Shown one piece after another: positions 44,701 to 54,940 of a DNA stretch of 64,000 bases. Position 1 is the first letter of the stretch, and every line of letters begins with the position of its first letter. Source of the stretch: Ianthella basta (lineage: Eukaryota > Porifera > Demospongiae > Verongiida > Ianthellidae); NCBI GenBank assembly GCA_964019415.1, contig OZ025869.1, positions 13,783,955 to 13,847,954 of the forward strand. Direction: 5' to 3'. The notes beneath the pieces were generated by a model. It searched no databases. It saw nothing but the letters and a program-made list of their open reading frames with translations, and was not told the origin of the DNA. The translations under genes were made by a program, and so were the position numbers.

Positions 44701-47700
44701 TCCGAACACAAGCTGAATTTATAGAGGAAAATGCAAGAGGATACTGTAGCAGCTGTCCACCTGCATTACAGTGGTGTGAACTAGAGAGCCATGGCAGGTT
44801 CATGTATAGTGAAGAGAGTCCAACATATAGTGATGCACATTTATGGTACCTCCAATAATTATAGAAAAAAGATAGATTACAGGGTGACACAGAGAAGGAA
44901 AAGACGAGATGACCAACTTGTTGCTGATCATGATGATAGACAGATTTGTAACATACTTTCACAACTTGCCCCACTGTAGCCATCAGCACAGTCACATGTA
45001 CAGGAACTTGTGTTGAGTCTTCCTCCATTCTGACATTTCAGTGGGCAGGCTATATAATTTATTAAGGTAAACAATAACCACACTTAATTTGACTTGCTAT
45101 AACATATACTTATCTGTTCCATCATGTTTAACATAGAACATCTGTGATCTGCAGCATGGCTTTAAGCATTGCTTACTTTCACAATTAGACCCGCTGAAAC
45201 CTCCTGTGCAGGTACACTTGCAATTCTCTGTATTCAGTGTCCCTCCATTCTCACACTTCCGACTACAAGCTATAGTAGAAGAGGAAGAGGAAGAGGAACT
45301 TTCAGGGCTCTACCAGAGTCGCCAGCAGCTGGCTGTAATTAGTATTACGTACAGTGGTTCACAGGCTAACCAACAAATAGGGAGGATAATTAAATCATTA
45401 ACAGGCATTGTCTGTGAGCATCCTTCTGTGTACATATCCCACTGCTTATAATTACTGTTCACCCACCCCACCCCCACCCCCCCACACACATATATTATAC
45501 AGCTTCCATTTTGTCAATTTTAACAAGTGAACATAGAAAAAGCAAATTGGGGATTTTAACTGTCATCCTGACAACTGGCCCATTTGTGCAATTTTTTTTG
45601 CAACTTACTTCCACATGTACTCCCACTGTAGCCATCAGCACAGTGACATGTACAGGGACTTGCACTGAGTGTCCCTCCATTTTCACACCTCCGACTACAA
45701 GCTGTAGTAGAATAGTAGAAAGAGGATGGAACCTTTCAGGGCTCCACCAGTCACCAGCAGCTGGCTGTTGTTTGTATTACATACAGTCGTTCACAGGCTA
45801 ACCAACAAATAGGGAGGATAATTACATCACTAACAGGCATGGTCAGTGAGCATGCATCCATCTACGTATGTACATTCCATTGTTCACTCCTCACCCACTC
45901 CACCCATACACACACATATTCAGTTTCCATTGTGACAAATTTGACAACATATAGAAATGTTACAGAACATGCATGGCAAATTAGGGAATATATCAGATTG
46001 ATTCTGTGATCCCGACAACTGGCCAATTTTGTGTAATTTCATTTAACTCACTTTCACAACTAGTCCCACTGTAGCCATCAGCACAGTCACATGTACAGGA
46101 ACCTGTGTTGAGTGTCCCTCCATTCTGACATCTCAGTGGACAAGCTTAACAAAAGGACACACTGTCGTGTTGACAATCTAACATTCAACTGATTCAAGGA
46201 TGTGAGCTATATAGAGAACTATAACTAACCCAGTCTATTTGAGATCTATAGAATTAAGTACGTGCGTAGGACAGGTCCACGATCTGCATGTGCCACACAC
46301 ACAATGTACTCACCTTCACAGTTAGCCCCCGTGAAACCACCTGCGCAGATACAGCTACAGGAGACTGAGTTCAGTGTCCCTCCATTTTGACACTTACGGC
46401 TACAAGCTGAAATTATAGAGGGAAAATGCAAGAGCTGTCCACCTGCATCACAGGTGTGTGAACTAGAGAGCCATGACAGGTATGTACAGTGAAGAGCGTC
46501 CTACATAAATTATGGTGAACAGATGCACACCCATTCAAGATACCCCCTATATGTATATATGCAAGTTTGTATTCAGGCTGACACAGAGAAGGGAAAGATG
46601 ACGATGACCAGCTTGTCACTTATTCTGATGATGGACAAATTTGTTACTCACTTTCACAACTAGCCCCACTGTAGCCATCAGCACAGTAACATGTACAGGA
46701 ACTTGTATTGAATGCCCCTCCATTCTGACATTTCAGAGAACAGGCTGAAGAAGAGGAAAGAGCGAAACCCAATTTGGACACACAAATGCTGAATGATTGA
46801 ATAGGAATTGGTCTGAATGGTAGGCTCAATAGATTGTTATATACAATTGCACATTGTGTTAAGGTGCTTGCTTGTACAACACATGCTTGTATAGGTTTGT
46901 GTGGTCTGGTGTAAGGGACCTCTCATGCTCCATGCATGCATGCACTTGACATTCAAACAAATGCATGGACTTCCACTCATGCCTTTACAGGCAGTTTAAT
47001 GGTTGTAAACAAACAACTTCACTCACAGTGTGTCATAATAATATAACTGTGGGATGTGGTAACAAGTAAAGATGTACACAAACACTGACAGCAGTCAGCA
47101 AGTGTTAATGGCACAGACAAATATTGTGGTAAATATTTACACTAATGGAAGTGTTAAGTTACATGACCGAAGGAAGAGATGACTACACACTGAATACAGT
47201 GGCTGGATGGGGGGGGGGGGGGGATAAGACAGATTGAAAATAACCAGTTTGAATGGAAGACTGCACATGCATGGATGGAACATGTATCTGTATAGGGTTT
47301 TAATGATAGCTTTACGACGAGTATACGTACATACGTGCACATGTGCAGATGACTAGGTGTAACATAGACTGTACGTAAAACTACGTATACATGCAGGTAA
47401 TGATATCTGTAGAACTATGTGTAACTTGATAGCTTTGTGTCTGAAACCTGATAGCTCAGTAACTGTAGGTGGTAGCCATGTGTTAACCAAGTGTTTAGTA
47501 CTAACAGTTTGGGGCCCTGCACTGCCACCTTATAGCCTTTGTTCTTTGTTTGTACCACTACTGTATTGTGGAGTTGCTGAATGATGCTGAAACAGTGACA
47601 AGTGTACGTATAATGCTTGACCGTCACCTCCACCGAGAGACGTACGCTACATATGTGTGAGGTAGTGTGCCTCATCAGGGATATTAATATACACTACCCT

Positions 47701-48510
47701 ATATTGTATGTTAAGTTGTGTCTTTAGCCTGGCTATATATAGCAGAAATACAGCTACACTGAATGGTAATGCATAAGGGGTCGCTTGCCTGTGAGCAAAC
47801 AAGAAGACTAAAAAGGACATCATCATGGACACTATAACTCTGCACACTGACACTGCATGGCCCTATATATGTTTAGATATAGCTCACTATTGCATGTTGC
47901 TCCACCCCAGTTTCCATTACATGCACATGAGAAGGTAGACGGACCAGTACGATTGCAAGTGCCACCATTAGCACATGGGGCTGCAGCACAGGGGTCATTC
48001 ACTGCATGGGAGGAAGGAGATGAGAAAGGGTAACAACGCCACAGTGCACGATCACCCTACTCGCTCCCTCAAGCAAAACGTACGTTTGCAGTAAGTTGGA
48101 GATGTCTTGCTGTCCTGGCAGTTTTGGCAACCCTCTCTGGTCATGTTCTCGGTAAAGTGTTTGCCTTCTTTGACGGAGGTAACGTCTGCTTCGGAGAATC
48201 TGAACGCGTTGAAAAGACACACGGAGAAGGTGACCTGCGCAGACTGGTTCGTCGCAGTGTCGTAGGAGTACAACACGGATATTCGCACTTGATCATATCG
48301 TTTGCTATTGGTGGTAGAGCGGACGAAACAGAGATAGGTGCGGTCCTGCACGCTGAACTTGGACTGATCGGTTTCCCGTAAAATTCCAGCTAGATTCAGC
48401 GCTGATAGCAGTTGTGAATCGGGCACGTCTAGGGTACATTGAGCATAGCAGAAAGGGAACGAGAGTTCGAAGAGAAGGAGAAACAAGGTGAGCAGGACAC
48501 GCGCCCCCAT
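29548..48510 (-). CDS. Giant secreted EGF-repeat protein with Kunitz, Kunitz, TIL and WAP C-terminus
   Basis: Proposed single gene, about 1,787 residues. Exon order: 48084-48510 (signal MGARVLLTLFLLLF, then an unrecognised domain of about 120 residues with six Cys), 47888-48001 (canonical EGF, CANGGTC...CACNGNWGG), 44 EGF-like exons between 46744 and 31259, Kunitz-like 30694-30858 and 30206-30370, TIL 29857-30042, WAP 29548-29762 (TGA at 29548). Every one of the 50 exons has consensus GT-AG ends, and all internal ones are phase 1-1, so any order stays in frame. No signal exon lies between the EGF array and the Kunitz exons, unlike in the neighbouring small genes. That is why I join them. An alternative start five codons upstream (48525) exists. 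No membrane segment is seen, so it is predicted to be extracellular. Splitting into two genes cannot be excluded without a transcript. Confidence 0.72.
29857..30042 (-). other. TIL exon of the giant gene
   Basis: A trypsin-inhibitor-like domain (RRCPVKGQIFSAC...CVPKWQC) with the ten standard Cys plus one more, because the usual GCQC is GCCC. It is phase 1-1, 62 codons, and clearly homologous to the TIL exons of the small inhibitor genes. Confidence 0.85.
30206..30858 (-). other. Two Kunitz-like exons with relocated cysteine
   Basis: Exons 30206-30370 and 30694-30858 are 165 bp each and very similar, so they are a recent pair. Both keep Lys at the P1 position (GHCKSYLPRYY) and five of the six Kunitz Cys. 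Both have lost Cys1 (DKLTK replaces DVCSLQ) and gained a Cys where other copies have the third Tyr of YYY. The FVYGGCGGN motif is degraded (ILHGCGSLRY, LLHGCVGHRY). The intron between them carries a CAGTG-ended MITE. Confidence 0.8.
30491..30659. mobile_element. MITE in the intron between the two Kunitz-like exons
   Basis: CAGTGAAGCCTGTCTAAAAC at the left is mirrored by TTTAAACAGGTTCCAGTG at the right. The interior (CAGCCACCTGCGGGCCAG) matches the CAGTGGAACC family. No coding capacity. Confidence 0.65.
30984..31157. mobile_element. Second related MITE near the Kunitz-like exons
   Basis: Left end CAGTGAATGAAACCTGTC, right end TTAGACAGGTTTCAGTG, with an interior similar to the element at 30491. 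The two probably spread by the local duplication that doubled the Kunitz exon. Confidence 0.6.
31760..32770. mobile_element. Insertion with inverted-repeat segments inside an EGF intron
   Basis: The intron between EGF exons 43 and 42 is far longer than its neighbours. It contains repeated AGAGGTCTGATATCA phrases (about 31833-31888) and a GC-richer middle with an open frame at 32062-32334 (ENKVQLDMVESCQKVIK) that I do not recognise. There is also a palindrome at about 32590-32752 (CTATATAGGACCTCGGCGCT mirrored by AGCGCCTCGGTCCTATATAT). Borders are approximate. Confidence 0.55.
42877..42917 (-). pseudogene. Truncated relic of a type B EGF exon
   Basis: AATTCAGTGTCCCTCCATTC followed by TGACACTTGACTATGAGCTG matches the 5' half of a type B exon (on the - strand) with small deletions. 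The other half is missing. It lies in the intron between exons at 43327 and 42598. Confidence 0.75.
43049..43226. mobile_element. MITE with CAGTGGAACCCC ends in an EGF intron
   Basis: CAGTGGAACCCCATTAAACA at the left is mirrored by TTTCTGAGGTTCCACTG at the right, with TA beside both ends. The interior has paired AAGACCACC and GGTGGTCTTATTTCTGAGG phrases. Confidence 0.75.
45609..45701 (-). other. Chimeric type B / type A EGF exon
   Basis: The N-terminal half is type B (CSRRCENGGTLSASP) and the C-terminal half is type A (CTCHCADGYSGSTCG). The upstream intron matches that beside B exon 45177 (GGCTAACCAACAAATAGGGA). The downstream intron matches that beside A exon 41725 (GCAAATTGGGGATT). The recombinant exon is still exactly 93 bp. 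Confidence 0.85.
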
Positions 48511-48525
48511 TGTCGTCACAAGCAA

Positions 48526-50426
48526 ACCAACTTCCTACAGTTTTGCCGTAAGACCGCTTCCTCATATTACCTATTTTTGGTGAGCATTAGCTACTTGGAT
48601 TATGCCCAGTCTAGTCCTTGGTCTATAGTCTGGCGAGCCAGCCCCTTCCCCATTGCGCAATAGGAGGTAGATCAAGACCTATACTAAGTATACAGTTGCG
48701 CCTAACATAATTGTATAATGTTTGTAACTATGTTATTTCATCAGTCTTGCTGTGTACTGTGCATACCTCAGGGTAGAGAATGTATCGTGCCTTGCTGTAT
48801 GCTTCTGAGTCTTCCCTGCTTCAAGCAGAATAGGTAGCTACCCTTAAGCATTATGTGAGGTTAATTGATAATCTGTACAATTTATAATTGGCAGAGATTA
48901 TTTGTAACATTTAGCAGCAGCATAGAACCTTTCACAGTCAAGGCACAACAACAACAGAAGCAGTAACTTGTAAGTAATTTAATACAATGCTAATGCTACG
49001 CACACCAACAGACATACTTAATTTGAATAGTTGTCAGTTTCTGTTTCTGTTGTTGTTGTGCCAAATACGCTGTTATCATCAGTCGGTAGTGCAACCAAGT
49101 CTACTGGCTGACTGGCAAACTTGTTTTACATGACTTTCTGGCCATAGCTACTCCAATTTGGGAACTCAAACTCTTCAGCTAACTGGCCCTTTCCGCAATC
49201 AGTATGCATGTGCATGGTGTACGTATGAGCATCGCTTGGTAGTTCGAAGTAGTTACAATACCATTAATTTAATTGTTGCGCACCTATCTCAGCATACACA
49301 TGCAGAGCCACTATAATGACTTCAATCAGGGGTGGTGCAGGGGGGGGGGGGGGGCAAGGGGGGTGATGGCCCCCACAATGTTAAAAGTGGAGAGACCTTG
49401 CCCCCCCCCTCAATGGCTTTCCATCATGTGCAGCATATTGTGTTATATATTGATGATAATTTGGTATGCATGCAATTAATAAATATCAACATGTACAGTA
49501 GTATTACCATAGTTCACATGAAATGATGGCCAAGCTGCCCCCCCCCCCCCCCCAAAAAAAATCTAAAACCCATGGAGCCTGTCTTGCACTGCACTTTGTG
49601 ACCATATCTGACTATTGACTACTAGGAGGTGTAGTGCCATTTTATGATGATGTCAGCTTCTATATATAGCACACAGAAACTAATTGAGCAAGTTTATACT
49701 ACACATTGTACATAGCTCGTTTCTTAACACGCTTCCTAAGGTTTCCTATTCCTTAATGCGATGATTAAGATGCTCCATGCCCGAAGGCACTAGGATCATA
49801 ATTGATTGTGATCCAATCTAGCACCAACACATGTGTAAGTGTATACTTAAGAAGGGATAAAAGCAAAAAATATGAATGCCAATAATAAGTGAGACCATGT
49901 TCATATTCATTACAATGCCTCAGTTCAATCTTGCATGCTCCATATATATAAGAGATCACAGACAAAATGTTATAGTTTCTACAAGCAAAGGATGATATGA
50001 AAGCAGCTAAGTTGTCATGATCTGCTTCCCTTTTATATTATGGTGAGTTATAATAGCTGTGTAGAATGGACCCTTACCACAGGTATAGGGCACTGAAACC
50101 TTCCTTCTTCCCTCTTTTTCGCATCTCCTCCATACACTTTCTGAAGGCGCTCTTTCAGATGACAGAGCTGCTTAACAGATTTGTAGCACACCTGGCAATG
50201 GTGGGGTCTTAGGACTTTGGCCTGCAACTTGCATGCATGCATGCTTTGTAGCCCGCCACCAAAACCAGGAGTGCATTCATTGTTGTGTACAGCTATAGGC
50301 ATACTCTGCACATCACTGAGTGTGATATTAGGCATGCATATGCATGCACATATCATGAATATATATCAATATGTATTCATAGATTATTCATAGCTCAGCA
50401 ATGAATAGTAATGATCTGTTTCTCAG
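48526..50426. other. Intergenic region upstream of the giant gene
   Basis: No clear TATA box upstream of the start at 48510; the 48526-48700 region is the likely promoter. Further right there are G and C homopolymer runs (49340-49353, 49540-49553) and AT-rich DNA. A short - strand frame at 50048-50356 contains a CQVCYK...H-type phrase but lacks a second convincing zinc-finger ligand pair, so I do not call it a gene. Confidence 0.45.
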
Positions 50427-50560
50427 TGAATATCAGTCTATCAAGCTAGACCTCCTTCGCATTATTGCATAACCGGAAGTAGGCAGTGAAAGGTGTGCAA
50501 TCCATTTCTGGTTACGCAAAATGCGAAAGATGTCTAGCTCGATAGACTATAGCTAAGGGT
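50427..50560. mobile_element. Short fold-back element (TCTATCGAGCTAGAC family)
   Basis: CAGTCTATCAAGCTAGACCT is mirrored by GATGTCTAGCTCGATAGACT, with an inner pair TTGCATAACCGGAAGT / ATTTCTGGTTACGCAAAA. Single-arm relatives occur near 6070 (TCTATCGAGCTAGACTTC) and 54560-54616 (GGTTTAGCTCGATAGATTAG). Confidence 0.7.
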
Positions 50561-50716
50561 GGAGACATCAATGGGAGATGATCATGTGTACTTGTGTCAG
50601 CATTTCACTGCTGGGTTGCTGGTACAAGTTGTGACAAATAATAGACTTTCCAAACACATTGTACACACAGACGTGCCTCTGGTGCCTTTAGAGCATGGTT
50701 CCAAAAATTAAAGTGA

Positions 50717-51170
50717 CCTGTCATGCCGAATTTGGACCCCCCATAATTAGGCCCCCCGCGGAACTGAAACGGCAACCGAAATGGTTCCCCCTCTGCTAAA
50801 TTACCAACGCCAGCGCGGATTGACGGGCAGATTCGTCGTGTACTTGTACCCTGACATCTTTCCCTAGGCTGGGACGCTTTCTCAATCCAAGATAACATGT
50901 TTCGTTCCATGAAAAGGCGATTTCGTTCATTAGATGGGCGCTTTGGTTCAATTTATAGGCGATTTCGTTCGATGAGTGGACGATTTTGTTCAATGAATAG
51001 ACGATTTCAGCTGACATGTCTTCGCTGCGCGCTCAAGATCCACCACAACAAAGAATATTGGGAGACGAAAGGGACTTTGTCACTACGGCGGAACCATTAC
51101 GGCAGCCATTTTCTGCCGTTTTTGGCCCGGCGGAACTATTTCGGCGGGGGAACTTTTACGGCATGACAGG
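50717..51170. mobile_element. 454-bp MITE with CCTGTCATGCCG terminal repeats
   Basis: CCTGTCATGCCG at 50717 is mirrored exactly by CGGCATGACAGG ending at 51170. Inside are phrases of alternating similar units (CGATTTCGTTCATTAGATGG, CGATTTTGTTCAATGAATAG). The open frames over it are not protein-like. Confidence 0.75.
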
Positions 51171-51312
51171 CCCGGGAAGAGTTTGAAATGATTGTTGCTG
51201 ATCTCAATGGATAGCTTCACCTTTGAAACCTTAGTGAAAATTTCATGAACACTATTTGTCCGATGACCAATCCACCAGTGAATTGTGCAAAGAGATTGAG
51301 CCTCCTTAAGTA

Positions 51313-52470
51313 TATACTGGGTTGAACACATTAGTAGAATGGTGTAATGAATGGTCAGTTGAAGTGAATGTGGAAAAATGCGGGGTAATGCATGTGAGAA
51401 GGACAGGTATGAAAAGGACGGAGGAGAAGTTTGATGTTGGAGGTGAAGAGATTGCAGTGGTGCAGGAGTACAAGTATCTTGGGTGTGTGATTGATGAGCA
51501 CCTGCAAGGTACGAGAATGGTGGAGGAGAGAGGAAAGGCGGGAGCAAGAGCACTAAGTGACTGGCTCAGAAGGTGCAGGGCCACTGTGGGGGAAGTGAGA
51601 GGAGCTACCTTTGTGAGGCTGATGGAATCTCTCGTTGAGTCTGTGCTATTGTATGGGGCAGAGGTATGGGGTTGTGGAGCACAACTCGGGCCAGTTGAAA
51701 ATGTGCAGATGCGGGCGGCAAGAATCTTTTTAGGGGTGGGGAGACTACACCCTTTGGTCTCCCTGCAATTTGAGATGAACATGCTACCAATGAAATGGGT
51801 GGCAATGAAGAGAAGTATTGAGTTCTGGGTACAGGTAATGAGGATGACTGATGGCAGGTTATTGAAAGTTGTGATGCTTGAAGCCTTGGAAGTAGGGTGT
51901 AAAGTACGGTGGGTGAAAGAGCTACAACAAAGTTTGGTGAGGTTCAAATGGAAGGGGTTAGATGCTGAGGCCGTGAGTGGGTTGACATTGAAAGAAGTAA
52001 AGCAGGTGTTGAAGGACATAGCATGGAGGGAAGTGAGAGAAGTATGGAGGGAAGCAGCTAGGGAACGGCCAAAGCTGGAAGTGATTGGGAGTTTAATGGA
52101 TGCTGAATGCAAGGCGCGGTGTGTGGAGATAGAGTGTAAGATGCAAAGGAGGATGATGGTGAAACTACGAGGGGGAACAGCAGAATTAAGGGTAGAAACT
52201 GGCAGATGGTGTGGGTTAAGTAGGGGCGAACGACTTTGTAAGAACTGTGACAGTGGTGAAGTGGAAGATGTCAAGCACTTTGTGTGCCGGTGTGTATTTG
52301 TGGCAGAAGAGAGGAGAGAAATGGCAAGGCTGATGAATGAGATAGTGGTGGGATGGGAGAGCATGAAGGATGATGACAGGGTGATATGGGTACTGGAGGA
52401 GGCATGCAAAGATGGAAGAGTGCGGAAGGCGCTGCAGAGGATGTGGCAGAAAAGGACAAGCTGCCCTTAA
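51313..52470 (+). mobile_element. 5'-truncated LINE: C-terminal part of a reverse transcriptase ORF
   Basis: About 385 residues open to a stop at 52470, entered from a non-coding left flank (stop at 51307), so the 5' end was lost at insertion. Visible landmarks: LVEWCNEWSVEVNVEKCGVM (RT palm/thumb region), YKYLGCVIDE, VESVLLYGAEVWGCGA, and a terminal zinc-binding cluster (LCKNCDSGEVEDVKHFVCRC). These are standard for the end of non-LTR RT proteins. The catalytic YADD box and the endonuclease are absent, so it is dead. The frame is still fully open over more than 1.1 kb, implying a recent insertion. The clade is uncertain. Confidence 0.88.
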
Positions 52471-52610
52471 AGAACTATGCCCATTGTGATTCTTTTGACA
52501 CTGTTACATTTAATTATATTATAGTGCTGCATGGGGCTGACACCCTAGTGTTTGTATTATACAACACGGTGCACTTAAATAATAATATATCATATCATAT
52601 ACTGTGTATA

Positions 52611-53185
52611 CAGTGGAACCCCGCCTTGCGGACACCCTTGAAAAGGGGGCACCTCGATTATGCGGACACTTTCTAAAGTCCCAACGATTGGCCCTATTCT
52701 ACCTGTATAAACTTCCTATTGAAATGCGGACACCCCGTTATTCTGTATTGCGGACAGCACCCTGTGCACCACCCTATACAACTCTGTATAAACCCCACCT
52801 GATAATCCGGACATTTCGATCAGCTGCCAGAAAATGACCGCTCCCTGGTTTGCACCGCTACCTCTGACAAGTGACAGGAACAGCACAGAAGTTGACGAGT
52901 GCCGCAAATCGTCTATACTAAGGGTTTTAAAAGTGTCTTTAACATGGGAAAGTTCAGCGCGAACAGCTACCCTTCAGAATCGTCTTCAGAAATGGTGCGT
53001 GAGTCGAATACTCGAGCGAACCACCTCTACCTTTGCAAATTCGTCTTATTTTGATACTTTTCATGCATACTAGATGATGGTTTTAACGTATGGGCATATA
53101 AGCTGTACCTCTGAAATGCGGACACCCCTGTAATCAGGACATTTTTCTTGTTCCGAAGGGTGTCCGCATTATAGGGGTTCCACTG
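52611..53185. mobile_element. 575-bp MITE with CAGTGGAACCCC ends
   Basis: CAGTGGAACCCCGCCTTGCG at the left and CGCATTATAGGGGTTCCACT(G) at the right, with TA on both sides. The interior repeats GCGGACACCC-type phrases at both ends. It is likely pogo/Tigger-related. It sits beyond the LINE stop, with similar TACGGTGCACTTAAATA/CACGGTGCACTTAAATAA sequence on both sides (52568 and 53290). Confidence 0.8.
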
Positions 53186-53244
53186 TATATGTGTATATAT
53201 GTGTATATGTGCCACTTACTATTATTATCCCTATCCTGTTTAAT

Positions 53245-53335
53245 TTGTGCAGTGCTGCATTGGACCACGTGGTGTCCTATTACCTATGGGTACGGTGCAC
53301 TTAAATATTTATTGATATTGATATTGATATACTGT
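53245..53335 (+). mobile_element. Second LINE-like 3' tail
   Basis: GCAGTGCTGCATTGG...ACGGTGCACTTAAATATTTA ends in an (ATTGAT)n run and resembles the sequence that follows the LINE ORF at 52523-52590 (GTGCTGCATGGGGCTG...). It may be the true tail of the LINE or another truncated copy. Confidence 0.4.
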
Positions 53336-54020
53336 GTGGGTGGCTGGAAGAACAATGCATGAGCCAATGTGGTCCCCATGGACCCCATGATATGGACCTT
53401 CATTGGTGTGTTGCGATCACCAAACTAGCTACAGTAGCTACTTCAACCACTATGTAGCTGCACACCATGCGCAAAGTGTAGCTTGAAATGTGCCTATTCA
53501 TTCTGTGTGCACATCAGTAAATACACTAGTGCTACAAGGACAATATGCACAGTGCAAGTTGCTGAGGGCATGTGCACTAACCACCATGAGTGCTATTATA
53601 GTAGAGTGTCTAATAAGCTAGGTGGCTGTCTATTATGCATTGGCTTTCATACAGATACTTCAGTGGCTGGAGAATGTGCTAGTACTTTATCATTGAATGC
53701 TGAGCTGGATCACTCCCTATTAGCCTGCCTGTTTCTTTGCCTTTTCCACAGACAACACTTCCAGAGGTGGCATGAACCTGTGTGCCATAGTCATGAATAG
53801 TTATTGGACAGGTAGCTACTATACTTTTGGGTATATAGATTTGTTGTTCCTGCTGGCTAGGACACCCACCTAGCCTGTCTGTCTCCTAGCTCTCATGAAT
53901 ATCACAGCACAGCCATCAGCTGCAGCCTATAGCTAATAATTAGGAGGAGCTATAGGCCCCCCAGCAACAGGATGCTGACTAATCTACTGACTGGACCACA
54001 CCCATGTAACCTCCCTCTTG

Positions 54021-54531
54021 CCACAACTAAGTGTATTCATTGGGTAATGAATTTATTTCCACCATTCTTGGAACTGATCCCAATTCCCACAGCACAACAA
54101 ACACGCAAGGTCAGGTGACCTGTTGGTTGAGGCATTTGTTATGGTAATCCAGCTCATGCATGCACATCCATATAAAGCACTGGCACTATAGCATACAAAG
54201 ACAACACAAGTAGAATATCCTTACTGCAAAGACATTGGGAGAATGCATGGTTGTGCAAGCTTGTGTCAGCATACCACTGTTGGGGTTGCCATTATTATAT
54301 GCAAAGTACACAGCAACCAGTTTGTGCATGCAGGTACAATATTATTGCAATCCAGAGCAACAAGTTAATGTTTGCAAAGGTGCATACCTAACCCTTCCCA
54401 GTTGTGTATGGGGGGGGGAGGTGAGTAGAGGGGTCAAGCAACCCTGTTTTGTTTGTTGTGCTGTGGGAATTGGGACAGTTCCAAGATGGCTGTAATGAAT
54501 ATTATTACCCAATGAATATACTTAGTTGTGG
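54021..54531. mobile_element. Fold-back element with about 90-bp arms
   Basis: CCACAACTAAGTGTATTCAT with GGGTAATGAATT at the left is mirrored by ATTACCCAATGAATATACTT with AGTTGTGG at the right. The arms continue through AATTCCCACAGCACAACAAA / TTTGTTGTGCTGTGGGAATT. The spacer of about 330 bp is not protein-like. Confidence 0.8.
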
Positions 54532-54638
54532 CCCTTGAAGACATCAAAGATAGCCAGACATGCATCGATCCATTTCCGGTTATCTACGCGAAAGAGGTTT
54601 AGCTCGATAGATTAGATGAATATAAATTATAATGGCAG

Positions 54639-54792
54639 TAGTCTCGTTCCCAGTCCCCCTAGTCTGGGGACCATCCCCTCCACCTCGCGGAAGGAGGGTC
54701 TAGCTTCACTTGGAGGGGCTGACCCTCAGACTATCACCCCCTACTTCCGCGGCCATTTTGTTAGCGGAAGTGGGGGGCAGGGAACGAGACTA
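54639..54792. mobile_element. Palindromic MITE with TAGTCTCGTTCCC ends
   Basis: TAGTCTCGTTCCC is mirrored by GGGAACGAGACTA over 154 bp, with further internal pairing (GGAGGGTCTAGC, ACTTCCGCGGCCATTTTGTT). It ends about 150 bp before the ATG at 54941 and so may supply promoter sequence to that gene. Confidence 0.75.
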
Positions 54793-54940
54793 TATAATTA
54801 TAAGTCAGCTGGATTAGAAAAGAAAGGGGGTTATTCGAGCTAGACTTACTCTCGGAAATAGAGTCTCGGTCCAGTCAGGCCAGGCGTATCGGAGCGAGTT
54901 TCCTATCTGACCACAGCGCACGTGAACGCACCCTGGCAAA

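Larger units (their letters stand above)
31259..46744 (-). other. Array of 44 EGF-like exons, each exactly 93 bp
   Basis: Each exon encodes 31 residues with spacing C-x3-C-x10-C-x-C-x-C-x8-C. Type A reads like CPLRCQNGG...CTCDCADGYSG and usually contains an NTS glycosylation sequon. Type B reads like CSRKCQNGG...CSCTCAGGFTG. Low coordinates of the exons in transcription order: 46652, 46314, 46052, 45609, 45177, 44957, 44620, 44360, 43691, 43327, 42598, 42348, 41961, 41725, 41303, 41082, 40569, 40309, 39866, 39442, 39112, 38796, 38475, 38184, 37867, 37596, 37326, 37088, 36761, 36530, 36180, 36015, 35547, 35301, 34880, 34619, 34335, 34059, 33798, 33526, 33155, 32863, 31540, 31259. Add 92 for each upper end. 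They alternate A, B, A, B throughout except at the fourth. I saw no stop or frameshift in any. Confidence 0.88.

Noticed and set aside
31259-46744. CRISPR array
   Set aside because: The regular 93-bp units are EGF-like exons with splice sites and unequal introns of 100-700 bp, in an animal genome; nothing resembles short direct repeats with fixed spacers.
50048-50356. Short - strand frame with HHCQVCYK and KERLQKVYGGD
   Set aside because: Looked like a C2H2 finger, but the His pair is not properly placed and no exon junctions or neighbours support it.
51306-52409. 367-residue - strand frame opposite the LINE ORF
   Set aside because: Ser/Thr/His-rich mirror of the RT reading frame; the + strand carries recognisable RT motifs.
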